Source of the DNA: Poteriospumella lacustris
Taxonomy: Eukaryota; Sar; Chrysophyceae; Chromulinales; Dinobryaceae
Direction of reading: 5' to 3'
NCBI GenBank assembly: GCA_008000375.1
Contig: SMOI01000027.1
Location: 51,421 to 115,420 of the forward strand
DNA: 64,000 nucleotides
The notes below the pieces were generated by a model. It was not told the origin of the DNA and searched no databases. It was given only the letters and a program-made list of their open reading frames with translations. The translations under genes were made by a program, and so were the position numbers. Shown in pieces: positions 32,633 to 43,720 of the stretch (position 1 is its first letter; every line of letters begins with the position of its first letter).

Positions 32633-34352
32633 CTATTTAGCCGTCTTCGCACGTGCAGTATCCATACGTACGCGATGAAGAACCTTGCTGATCATCTGCG
32701 GTGAAGCCAAGTCGTCCAGAATCTCGTGGTTGATTTTCTTCTCTGTCGATGTGATGTCGTCGAGGGTCGTGGACCGTTTCTTCCAGTCCTGCGCTTGTTG
32801 GTCCAATTTGCCGCGATAATCGGCTTGTCGACGGCGGTAGTTCTCCAATCGGTCTTGTTCGCTCTTACGATATGCATCAGACTCGGAGCGAAAGTAAACG
32901 GCGAGCTCAGCGTCCCGTCGCTTTTCGTCTTCAGCCGCTACTCTGCGCTGCTCCAACTGGCGCTTGTTCTCGTCCATTTGTGCTTGTAAGTTTCGGCGGC
33001 GTTCTTCCGCCTTCAGCAGCTCCTTGCGAGCGTCTTCCTCTGCTTTGCGCTGTTGCTCACGAAGCAGTTGCTGTTCAAAGCGAATCTGCTCGTCGCGCAT
33101 CGCCTTTCCGGCGCCTTCGTTGGCAAACTTGATACCGTTGATCTCCATCGTCTTCATGCGATTGGCAAACGCCTCATCTCGCTCTTTGGCCTCGCGGTCA
33201 AGCTTTGCAGCGTATTCTTGCATCAAGCGGAAGTCATTTTCCGCCTCTTTCTCCTTTTCTACCTGACGCATGCGCTTGTTCTCGGCATTCTCACGCTTGA
33301 TACGCTCCATCTTCTCTTTTTCCATCTGTCGTGCCCGCTGTACGGCTTCGGCCTCTTTCCTCAGAGCTTCCTCAGCTAATTGCAAGTTGCGCACTTCGAT
33401 ACGACGCAGTTCGGCTCTCTCATCTGCCAGACGTTTCTGAGTGGCCTCGATCTGGGCCTTTCGAATGAGGAGTTCGTCTTGGTACTTCTTCTTCGTCACG
33501 CTGCGCTTCTGCTGCTCCTCTGCGTGGTATTTCTCGATATCCGTTAAGATGTGCTCCACGTATCGTCGCTCATCCTCCAACTCCGATGAGTTATGCTGTT
33601 TCGACTGCATTCGTTGGTTGTCCAGCGCCGCGCGGAAATTCATCTTCTTCTGGTATGCGAGCTCCTTCTCTCGCTTGATCTTTTCCTCGTCTTGAATACT
33701 TTGATACACTTGAATCATTTGCCATTCATGGCCTTCCAAGGGAGCCGATACATCGGTCTGAGGCTGGCTGGATCTCTGTTCTTGGGCGGCCGCCTTGCGC
33801 TCCGCTTCGGAGTCACGGCTTGATTTCGCCTCTCTTGCAGCCTTCAAATTGTCCATCGACGCCTTGACGGCAACGCGAATTTCATTCTCGAGGCTTGCGA
33901 TTTCTTGACTTGAAATTTCGTCGTGCGTGTTGAAGTACTCCTCCACGAAGAAAGTGATCATGTTTGCGTATTTGCTGCGAAATGAACAACGAAGGCGACG
34001 ATTAGGGTCACCATCTTCGCATGCATTGAATAATCACTAATCTACTTACCTTCCAAACTTGAAGATCAGTTTCTGGATCAAAACATATGCCACGCGCTCG
34101 CGACGCTCCTTGTTTCGTTCCTTTTCTAAGATTCCCTCCAATTGACGTCGTTTGCGCTCCTATTTGCATCAACATGGTCAGAAACGCAGGTATCAAACCA
34201 CCTGCAAGCTTTGTATAAGCTCTTACCCCAAGTTTCGCGCTTCCAGAGCGTCCTTCTGGCTCTCGAATAGGCACCTTTCCAGGTTGCATGCGCTTTGGGG
34301 AACTGCCCACACCAATAAACTTGGTGGCTGGGCTTTTAAGACTCATCGCCAT
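32633..34352 (-). CDS. Trichohyalin-plectin-homology (TPH) coiled-coil protein, probably ciliary
   Basis: Three exons, complement(32633..33974,34050..34159,34227..34352), about 525 aa with consistent phases. Nearly the whole protein after residue 80 is one long charged coiled coil, rich in E, K, R and Q, with repeated EEAxRKE and RRxxQAQ-type patterns. The N-terminus is MAMSLKSPATKFIG, and exon 2 adds RERVAYVLIQKLIFKFG. This composition and length match the TPH group (MNS1, CFAP45, CFAP53, trichoplein), which stabilises axonemal microtubules or basal bodies. It therefore suggests that the organism makes a flagellum. The exact orthologue is not resolved from sequence alone; a non-ciliary coiled coil is the alternative. 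Confidence 0.75.
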
Positions 34353-35755
34353 GGTTGCTGAGGAAGTGTTCAACAATGATTTACTCGCGAACTCTTTCCC
34401 GTGTTGTGACCTGTGGCCCTACAATGATTTCTATTGAGTTGACAATCATTTCCAGCTGTTGGGGTTGAGTTGGTGTCGATCAACGATGCAAGAAAAAACG
34501 ACCAACCGTTTCGCACTCATTGACACCTACGACCAAGTGGTGGGAAGCTCTCTCTGTGCTGCGGTGGAGATCTGCCGTGTGTCTGTACAGTGCTACCGAC
34601 GCACACCCAGCGGCTCAGTGGCTCAGTGGTTCAGTGGTTCAGTGGTCACTGGTGACATGGTGCCAACAGTACGACAAGGAGACGATAGGACTACTTCTTT
34701 TTGCAGGTTGAGCCTCGACCCCTGCAATCAACTACGCTAACTTCATTCATCAAGGGTTGACGCTTTTCTGTGAAGTTGAATAACGCACCGGGTAGATTTA
34801 CAGTGAACAAAAGTTCGGAAATACCGTCAAAGAAGGAAACCTACAGGCGTAACAAGAAATCAAGAAGTACGTACTTGTAGTGCACTAAATGCGGCAAACG
34901 ACAAAACAAGCGCAGAAGTTAACAAGCCGTCGATGGAATGATCAGCAGCAACATAGTTACGATGGATAAGGCGAACATAGTCACGATATCCATGCTTCTT
35001 TGTCTCCCATCATAAAAACGCTGTTTTTCCGTCGAGCAATGCCTCGATTACTTCACAACAGGGGTCAACTTGGAATTCATTGCGTGCTTGCGTTCGTCCT
35101 TGCTGACGCAGCTGGTGTGCGATCGCTCATGATTCAACATTGATTAGACCATGACGATGCTTATCAGGATAATACCAAGACGCTCAGAATCCTCAGTCAG
35201 TTATTTCTTCAAACCCCCGATTTGGAAACGCTCATTGAAAATCTCTCTGGCAACGCCAATGTTGCACAACAGTCAGATTCAACCTTAACCTGAGCCTGAG
35301 CGGTAGCTCAAGAAAATCTTCGGAACATGGTTGATTGCGTCTCGATTGATGGTTTCCTCTGGATTTACGTGAGATTGTGCTTGGCCATGTCTTGTAAATC
35401 GTTCACAGTTCGGGGAACAACAGGTGCTGCGAACTTTGTCCTTGCATATCCACATTGTACCGATTCAAGTGGACTGAAAGCTTTCACATTCTCAAAGTAT
35501 GAATTCGATTAGTTGCAAACGAAAATGTTGGCGTCAATCGCTGTCATGGCGCAAGGATATCGCATAGGGAATCGTGCAATCCGCCGAATCTGAATCCGGA
35601 ATCCTGTGAGTGAAGTTAGGTTACGTCGTCATCGTCATGCTGTTCTTTCTCCTTCCTTCGATACTGCTGTATGTCGACGATCGGTTCTTCTTCTTCTTCT
35701 GTCCATTTTCCATCACCCAAAGAATGTGTCACACTCTTTTCCATAATCTTCGGAA
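34353..35755. other. Gene-poor region
   Basis: About 1.4 kb with no convincing gene. A GGYTCAGT tandem octamer (about 34611-34650) is visible. Frames around 35080-35520 are broken and may be the remnant of an unidentified gene or element. The right end holds the promoter of the BTB gene. Confidence 0.45.
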
Positions 35756-37165
35756 ATGTCCTCACAGAAGCATCCCGTTGTGATTGAAACGTCATTTTCA
35801 TCGACTCCTGTCAACTTCAAAAACGAGTTTAAAGGCGTTGTCGACTGTTGCCTTCTAAAGCCTCTTAGAAGTCCTGATATTCATGCTGGTCGAGCAATCT
35901 GGAGAGTGGAATTGAAAAGGGGGGATTTTAATAATGAGATCATAGCTTCACTTTACGTCAACACTTTGGGGAAAAGTTTTGTCCTTGAAGGAGAACTTTC
36001 AGTTAAATCGATAAGACAGAACACCACCCGCGTATCTGGGCAGGAACTTCGGACTACTCAAGAGACTCTGGTGACGTCGACCGCTGTTTCTGATCCAGCA
36101 AATATCGCCAAAAGTGGAAAACATGTTGTTGTTGAAGTTAAAATGACGGTGTCTGACTGCGGTGATCTTCAACAGCGATTCGTGTCTGGCGAGTATGCCA
36201 GATGGAGGCCTCCGAGCTCGATCCATGACAACGAAGACGCCAAGAATGGCAGCTTACCTGAGTCTCTCGGTCGCTTGTTGTTCAAAAGCACCTTGTCAGA
36301 CATTACCATCGTTGTTTCGGGGCGAAACACTCGATGCGGTGAAAGTGAAACACGCGCAGCAGCAGCCTGTGCAGGTGGGCGAAAACTGAAAAGAAATCGC
36401 CCCACATCAGGTGCCACTGCTCAGCAAGTGGTACAAGAGATGCGATCTCCTCGCTCTACCCAGACACGCAAAGGCAAAGGTGTTATCAGCGCCAGACAAC
36501 TCTTCGCGGCTCATCTGACGACGTACTCGCTGTTGCTGCACACGGGGCAACGCACAACGAAACGTTCGGAGCAGCCCTCCGATGTCTCCTCCGTCGCTTC
36601 AGAGTCATCCTTTGGCCCATCATCCGAATGGTGTTCAGAGAGAGACAGCAAAGAGGCGTCGGAATCCGTTGGCATCGAAATTCCTGCTCATTCGTTTGTG
36701 TTGGCGGTACGATCGCCCGTGTTCCTGTCGATGTTGGAAGCCAATATGCTGGAAGCTGCTTCTAGCCGTATAGTGGTGGATGGCTACTCGGAAGACACGG
36801 TGCGTGAGTTTCTTACGTTCATGTACACCGACAAATGCCCATCATTGTCGACTGATGGCGACGAGTACGAGGAAGGCCCTGAGGAGCCGACCATCGATCG
36901 GTTGCAGGACCTCATGGAGCTCGCACACAAGAACGATGTCTGTCGGCTCTTCTCTTTGACGGAGACGGTACTGTTAGAGAGACTGGCGCGTGATAATGTA
37001 GAGCAGCTGCTTCTGTTTGCTCATCGATTCGATGCGTCACGCCTACGAGAACAGTCGCTGCAATTCATCGTTGACCATCGGGACACGCTGCCGGTGCCAC
37101 GCGACATTTTGAGCGATCCCGAATTGGCGTGTGAGCTGTACTCGCTGATGTCCCGTGTGTATTAA
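35756..37165 (+). CDS. BTB/POZ protein with MATH-like N-terminus and split BTB fold
   Basis: Single exon, 469 aa. Residues about 40-85 (GRAIWRVELKRGDFNNEI, then LYVNTLGKSFVLEGEL) resemble a MATH/TRAF sheet. The BTB fold begins at about 172 (LLFKSTLSDITIVV), is interrupted by a roughly 110-residue basic/Ser-rich insert, and resumes at about 306 (IEIPAHSFVLAVRSPVF, FLTFMYTDKCPSL). A BACK-like helical tail follows (LQDLMELAHKNDVCRLFSL, LLLFAHRFDASRLREQSL). MATH-BTB proteins usually bring substrates to cullin-3 ubiquitin ligases; that role is inferred. The 3' third of the gene lies inside the tandem duplication, and a decayed second copy is present at 41583. Confidence 0.85.
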   Translation: MSSQKHPVVIETSFSSTPVNFKNEFKGVVDCCLLKPLRSPDIHAGRAIWRVELKRGDFNNEIIASLYVNTLGKSFVLEGELSVKSIRQNTTRVSGQELRTTQETLVTSTAVSDPANIAKSGKHVVVEVKMTVSDCGDLQQRFVSGEYARWRPPSSIHDNEDAKNGSLPESLGRLLFKSTLSDITIVVSGRNTRCGESETRAAAACAGGRKLKRNRPTSGATAQQVVQEMRSPRSTQTRKGKGVISARQLFAAHLTTYSLLLHTGQRTTKRSEQPSDVSSVASESSFGPSSEWCSERDSKEASESVGIEIPAHSFVLAVRSPVFLSMLEANMLEAASSRIVVDGYSEDTVREFLTFMYTDKCPSLSTDGDEYEEGPEEPTIDRLQDLMELAHKNDVCRLFSLTETVLLERLARDNVEQLLLFAHRFDASRLREQSLQFIVDHRDTLPVPRDILSDPELACELYSLMSRVY

Positions 37166-39060
37166 TCCCTATTGCAAAGGCTTCTTCGCGTAGAATGTGT
37201 GTCGTATCGTTGATACTACACGTGTAACATGCATGCTAAGCAGGTCAGTGCATTGCTCACAGGACAGGACCGCCCTCCCCCACACTCCTCCCCGCCACCT
37301 GTGTGTGGAGACGTGGTGTGACTCGTCGCAGGCTACGGATCTTTGTCGTTGCCCTTCAAGCGGCACCGACGTCTCTGGATAGAGCGCGGAAGTGTCGACA
37401 GAGCATCACTTGGCGTGCGGCACCCTATTCGCTAGGGCGTGCATCCATCAACAGGGGGGGTCGTCGTCCTCGCCGTAGACGCCCAGAACGTGTGCGTTTT
37501 CTCCAGTGGTCGGTGCTGTGTCAGTTTGGTTGGAGCTCCTCCGCCAACCAGAGTCCTTTCCGCTGAGCTATGGCTGTCCACCACCAGTAGGGAGAGTCGT
37601 GAGAACACCCTGCAAGTCGTTGCCATGTGGTGTAAGTTAGTGTTGTTACTTAGTTGTTATATAGGCACCGAAACAAAAGCGAGTGACCTCAAGAGTGACT
37701 CGAGGAAGTGACATACGAGCGTGTTAGATTTGCTAGAGTTGGGAGAAGAGAAACGAAACAAAACGTGTAGCGCGTGCACAGGAGCGGCACGGTTAATGAA
37801 AAACTGGTCTGCTGGTCGACCACAGGCACAGCAGACATGTGGCCCACGAGCCAACAGCGAAACCAACACAAATATATATAATGGGCGATCAGAAGATACA
37901 GGACCAAGGGAAAGCGAGAGCAACGGTCGCCAATCTACAAGCAAGTGGAGATCCCCGTTCGGATGAAGACATGACGTACATGAGCAAGGGAACGTAACAA
38001 GACAATAAAACAGGGAAACCAAGACAAGAACACTGGGAAAGACGTTCTTAGCAGCGCGACCAGAACTTGAACCTTACGGGAGGACAGAGGGGACAGCAGG
38101 GGAGAGATAAATGATGAGGGTAGACAATAATGAGGGTGGACAAGACGCGTTCGTGGAGGTCGATCGCTGTTGCGACCGACAAAAAACGGAACAGTACTCG
38201 ATGAACGCCAGATATTCGCCCACGGAGGAAATAGTGATGACACCAAGGACCTGCTGCTGGCGCAGACCTCAAGCTCAGCGGGGGGGGGGAGCATCAGAAT
38301 TGTATCAAATAGAGAATGAGGTGTATCAGGTGGAAATGAACTCTCGTGTATTGCGCAGTGAGTGGCGCGGTTAATAAACAATGGTCTCCCGCGTACTTCG
38401 AGGGAGGGGGCGGTACAGGACAAGAACTACCGTGTACGCACAGAGCGGAGAACAATGAGGGAGAGAGATAAGGCCCCTTGATAGCAACGATTGGACATAG
38501 TCACAGGCATGTGACATACGAACCAAGCATGGCGAGGCGATGATGAGATTAATAAACACGTGGCCCATTGGACGGGCAGAAATGGTCGTCCGGATAGGAC
38601 GACAACCAACACCGATAACAAACAGCGACTGACTTTGAATCGTATCCCCCACAAGGCGAGGAATCGGGAAACACGATAAAGGATGGTGTCACACGACAGC
38701 CGACAGAAGAGGCTTCGATCATCACTGCAACAAAGAAACGAAAACAGAACTCAATCAAAGAAAAGGGTGAATCAAAAAGCGATAGAGAACAGTGCATATG
38801 GAACACCAATCCCAAAGGGTCGCGTCCGACACCAACTGGCAAGAGACAGAAGATACCGAGACACAAGGAGCCCAAGTCAAGGAACAGTACAGAGGAATAC
38901 GCCACCAAAGGGAAAAGAGAATCGAAAAACAGCAGTGCATAATACAGGACAGCAACCAGAGCGAACAAAAGCAAGTGGGCGGCTCGGGAGAAAATAGATT
39001 TACGAAGCACGACAGTCAACGGAGGCGCCAATCAACAGCGCAGTGAAGCGCGAACAGCTT
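37166..39060. other. Non-coding part of duplication unit 1
   Basis: About 1.9 kb downstream of both the BTB gene and permease gene 1, which converge here. It holds a G run (about 38280-38289) and A-rich sequence. A minus-strand frame of about 160 codons (38549-39031) is hydrophobic, persists in unit 2 and lies just 3' of the permease stop. It is more likely UTR than a gene. Confidence 0.5.
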
Positions 39061-41263
39061 TTAGACCATTTCTACGCCGCGTAGTTCGGCGTCGGCACCA
39101 ACATCGTCATCATCGTCGCCGATGGCATCCGGGCCAGACAGCTCGTGGTCGGCGACTGCTTCGAACTTGGCAGGCAGTTGCTCCGCGAGGATTTCGACCT
39201 GAGCGGAGGCCAGGGCCTTGAACACCTTCTGGCTCTCGGTCTCACTCATGAGCTTGCCGGACCAACGAACAGACGTGCGCCGAGCCGGGGCCGCATCTTG
39301 AGCGATCAGTGGTGCAGCCGCTCTTAGAGAAACAGCGTGGGTCGGCTCTGGAGCGACGGAGTTGTGTCCCGCCCCCGGAGCCACCGATTTACCATTGGCC
39401 GCGTCTGTTCGTGCAGTTTCGTGATTAGAGTTGCCCTTCTGCTGACTTTGCGTACCGATCGACGTGGCTCCACCCACCGACGACTGATTGAGAGAGCTGC
39501 CGCCTCCAGTGTGACCACTCATTGCCAGAATCGGCGACAAGAACGGCATGTACGTCAGCATGTACGTCGTCCACGACGCGCCGCCCTTCTTGTTGCGCTT
39601 CTTGTTCATCTTATTCGCTACACACCATCAAAATCAACCGTCAGCACCAGAAACAGGACCAAAACAACGCGACAGCCTCACTTACCATTCGTCACATAGG
39701 CGCGCAGGAACTTGTTCTGCTCCTCCTCCGAGAAGAACTGGTAGAACTGCACATACGCAAAGTACCACAGGATATTGATGCCAATGAACACCAGATAGAT
39801 CGACATGGCATGGTAGTTGTCCTGGAAGAACATCGTCCCGATCCATAGACCCAGCGCCATCACGATGCCCACAACGGCGCCGTACAACCCCAATGGGCTC
39901 GTGAACTCTCGTTGCATGTTGCGAAAACGCGTCGCAAACACCATGTACGACGCGAACATCGCCAGATACACGAAGCTAACACTGATGCACGTCATTCGTG
40001 TCGTCGAAAACAGCTTGAAGTCGTAGTACAGCCAGATGCAAGCAGCGCACTGCAGTGCCATCGAGATAACAAAGCACGTGACCGGCTGGCGATTCGGGCC
40101 GAACGTACGACGCAAAAACTGCGGCAGCAGACCCGACATCGCCATCGCGTGCATCTGGTGGCCACAGCTGTAGCAGTACCCCAGCGTCGACCCCATGATC
40201 ACGCACAGCGACAGCAGATTGCCCTGCTCCACCGTCATGTCCATGTTGTTCACCATCGTGAAGCACATGGAGCAGCGGGTCTTGTACAGTTTGCTTGACA
40301 CGCCGGGCGCCACGCCCGCTGCCGCAATAATGATGATGATCAGCAAGACCGCGGAGACACAAGTACACACCATCAGAGCGATGGGCATATTCTTCCGCAC
40401 GTCGATCACGCGCTCCGACGTCAACGGCAAGATCTGGAGGCCCATGAACGGCGGAATCAAATAGTGCAGCTTTCGCAAAAAGATCACATGATCCGCGTCG
40501 AAACCGTCGAGCTTGTAGAAGCCGTAGTGCTGCAGGTCATAATCGCTGAACGACTCGATCAGAAACATCATGATCACTGCCACGGTCAACAGTCCGAAGA
40601 GATTCACCGATCGCCAGTAGAACGACCCACCGATGCAGTTGGTCAACAAGATGGCAATATAGAATACGACGAAAGCTTTGGGGCGGGCGTCTTCGTTGGT
40701 CGCGTCGAACGCAATCACTGCATTGCGTCCAAGCTCACGGACCAGTGCGCAGCCGAAAAAGAAGTTCTGGATCAGCTCACTTGCGCCAACCAAATACCCC
40801 CAGAATGGACCCAGCGTGCACCGCACATACCCGAACGATCCGCCGGCGAAGGGAATGACGCTGGTCATTTCGGCGATGCAGAGAGCCAAGAGAATGTGCA
40901 GCACGGCGATGAACAGGATACCGACGATGGAACCGTAGAAACCGGTCTCGAAAACTACACATGCAGTCAAAAAGAGATCACTTTTAAATACAGAAAGAAG
41001 GATGAAAATAGGACTTACAGACGTTCCACCAGGAGACCAACGTGCCCAAGTTCAGTGCAAGTCCTTCACGTTGAAAGTACGCAATGGGAAATCAGTCACT
41101 TTCAAGATGATCACGAGGAAAAAATAATAATCATCATACCGAAGAAGATGAGAGTTTTGAGATCGACAACTCTTTCGTTCGTGACTGCGGTCTCAGTGGA
41201 TCCAGCTTTATTTTCCGTTGTGGAGGGACCCGAACCAAACCACTCTCCGATTTGTTGCAACAT
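39061..41263 (-). CDS. APC-superfamily amino acid/ethanolamine-type permease, copy 1
   Basis: Four exons, complement(39061..39617,39686..40954,41019..41063,41140..41263), 664 aa, all introns GT-AG with matching phases. The N-terminal exon ends in LKTLIFFG, and the 45-nt exon 2 encodes LALNLGTLVSWWNV. About 12 membrane segments follow, with APC-type sequences ETGFYGSIVGILFIAVLHIL, AEMTSVIPFAGGSFGYVRC (the consensus region of TM3) and GPFWGYLVGASELIQNFFFG. The C-terminal exon is a cytosolic tail of about 185 residues ending in an acidic DDDDDVGADAELRGVEMV. The TM3 segment resembles bacterial ethanolamine and yeast-type amino acid permeases; substrate is not assigned. The transmembrane core is identical to copy 2, and the tail differs. 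Confidence 0.9.
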
Positions 41264-41578
41264 GGCAGCGCTAAAATTATTGGGGAAAATATCCAAGTAA
41301 ATCTCTGTGTTTGTAAAGAGGTTCTCAATTTTTTATGAACTTTCCGTTGGTCTTTTGATCTTGACCAAATCCTCTTCACCGGACGGATATCGCCAAGTGA
41401 ATGCGTCATCACCACCACTGCGCAACTGCTGAATACAGCTGAATATAGTGCAGTGCAGTGCACTATCTGCTGCCGTTTCCTTTTTCGCAACGCCATTTTG
41501 CCGGTGGGGCAGACACACTGGACACTGGACACTGGAAGACGTGAAGAGGAAGACGTTATACACTTGTAACTTATAACT

Positions 41579-41850
41579 TACGAGGAATACAGCGAGGAGC
41601 CGACTATCGATCGGTTGCAGGACCTCATGGAGCTCGCACACAAATACGACGTCTGTCGGCTCTCTTTGACGGAGACGGTGCTGTTGGAGAGACTGGTCCG
41701 TGATAACATACCTAGAGTCGATTCGATGCGTCGCGCCTACGAAAACAGTCGCTGCAATTCATTGCTGCCGGTACCACGCGACATCTTGAGCGATCCCGAC
41801 TTGGTCTGTGAGCTATACTCACTGATGTCCCGCCCTTTTGCACAGGCTTC
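41579..41850 (+). pseudogene. Truncated, decayed copy of the BTB gene 3' end
   Basis: Homologous to the last third of the BTB gene upstream (IDRLQDLMELAHK, LTETVLLERL, LLPVPRDILSDPDLVCELY). It has no promoter-proximal part, no start codon and no BTB core. Relative to the intact gene it has lost several segments (for example the equivalent of EQLLLFAHR), with shifted joins. It is the left end of duplication unit 2, so the duplication breakpoint cut the gene. Confidence 0.88.
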
Positions 41851-43720
41851 TTCACGTAGAATGTGTGTCTTGCAGCTGATTTTACATGTCTATTGCTCGC
41901 AGGACAGTGGATTGCTCACAAGACAGGTCCCACCCGGCACCTTGTCGCTTCGGCGTGCATCCATCAACAGGGGAATTGTCATCCTCGCCGTAGACGCCCA
42001 GAACGTGTGCGTATGCTACAGTGGTCGGTGCTGTGTCAATTTGGTTGGAACTCCTGCGCCAAAACGAGTCCTTTCCGCTGAGCTGTGGCTACTGACACTG
42101 CGTTGCAAATCAAATTGTGCACGGAGAGTCGTCGGAACACACTGCAAGACGTTGCCATCTTAGTTAGTGTACGTTAGTTAGCGTAGCTACTGCGTTATAT
42201 AGACACCGAAGCTAAAGCAAGTGAGTGACGGCCCGAAGAAGTGACATATGGGCGCGTTAGATTTGTAAGAGTTGCGAGGAGAGAAACTAAACATATAGCG
42301 CGCGCACAGGAGCGGCGCGGTTAATGAAAAAACTGGTCCTTTGCGGGAGGGGGGAGATAACAAGACTTACTCGCATGGACAGACAGGAGACAGGAGACAG
42401 GAGATGAATAACCACATAAACACGCACCCAGAGAGAGAGAGACAATATCGCGCTGCTGGTCGACCACAGTCACAGCAGACACGTGGCCCACGAGCCAACA
42501 GCGAAACCAACACAAATATATATAATGGGCGATCAGAAGATACAGGACCAAGGGAAAGCGAGAGCAACGGTCGCCAATCTACAAGCAAGTGGAGATCCCC
42601 GTTCGGATGAAGACATGACGTACATGAGCAAGGGAACGTAACAAGACAATAAAACAGGGAAACCAAGACAAGAACACTGGGAAAGACGTTCTTAGCAGCG
42701 CGACCAGAACTTGAACCTTACGGGAGGACAGAGGGGACAGCAGGGGAGAGATAAATGATGAGGGTAGACAATAATGAGGGTGGACAAGACGCGTTCGTGG
42801 AGGTCGATCGCTGTTGCGACCGACAAAAAACGGAACAGTACTCGATAAACGCCAGATATTCGCCCACGGAGGAAATAGCAATGACACCAAGGACCTGCCG
42901 ACGCAGACCTCAAGCTCAGCGGGGAGGGGCATCAGAATTGTATCAAATAGAGAATGAGGTGTATCAGGTGGAAATGAACTGTCGTATTGCGCAGTGAGTG
43001 GCGCGGTTAATAAACAATGGTCGCCCGTTTACTTCGGGGGGGTCGATACAGATCAAGAATAACAGTGCATACACCGAGATGAGGTGGATAAGGGAGTAGA
43101 TAAGGCCTTAACTGCAACGTTTGGACATAGCCACAGGCATGTGACATACGAACCAAGCATGGCGAGGCGATGATGAGATTAATAAACACGTGGCCCATTG
43201 GACGGGCAGAAATGGTCGTCCGGATAGAACCACAACACAAATTGAAAAAGACCAAACCAAAAAACAAAAAACAAAAAACAACCAGCGACTGACTTTGAAT
43301 CGTATCCCCCACAAGGCGAGGAATCGGGAAACACGATAAAGGATGGTGTCACACGACAGCCGACAGAAGAGGCTTCGATCATCACTGCAACAAAGAAACG
43401 AAAACAGAACTCAATCAAAGAAAAGGGTGAATCAAAAAGCGATAGAGAACAGTGCATATGGAACACCAATCCCAAAGGGTCGCGTCCGACACCAACTGGC
43501 AAGAGACAGAAGATACCGAGACACAAGGAGCCCAAGTCAAGGAACAGTACAGAGGAATACGCCACCAAAGGGAAAAGAGAATCGAAAAACAGCAGTGCAT
43601 AATACAGGACAGCAACCAGAGCGAACAAAAGCAAGTGGGCGGCTCGGGAGAAAATAGATTTACGAAGCACGACAGTCAACGGAGGCGCCAATCAACAGCG
43701 CAGTGAAGCGCGAACAGCTT
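41851..43720. other. Non-coding part of duplication unit 2
   Basis: Copy of the spacer in unit 1, with an insertion of GA-rich repeats (GGAGACA, GAGAGA) near 42385-42450. No gene was recognised. Confidence 0.5.

Larger units (their letters stand above)
36866..41522. repeat. Tandem segmental duplication, unit 1
   Basis: Unit 1 runs from inside the BTB gene, across about 1.9 kb of non-coding DNA, to the 5' flank of permease gene 1. The same order occurs in unit 2 at an offset of 4657 bp over the permease core. It ends near AACGCCATTTTGCCGGTGG at 41491-41509. Identity to unit 2 is uneven: complete over the permease core and over about 38625-39230, lower elsewhere. Confidence 0.92.

Noticed and set aside
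35080-35520. Possible broken gene before the BTB gene
   Set aside because: Frames shift repeatedly and no family could be named; left as unassigned sequence.
38549-39031. Hydrophobic 160-codon minus-strand frame 3' of permease copy 1 (170 codons in copy 2)
   Set aside because: Conserved between the copies only because the DNA is duplicated. It starts just after the permease stop and looks like 3' UTR. An in-frame length change between copies is suggestive but not enough.
40464-41300. 278-codon plus-strand frame, repeated at 45121-45957
   Set aside because: Antisense shadow of the permease exons, duplicated with them.
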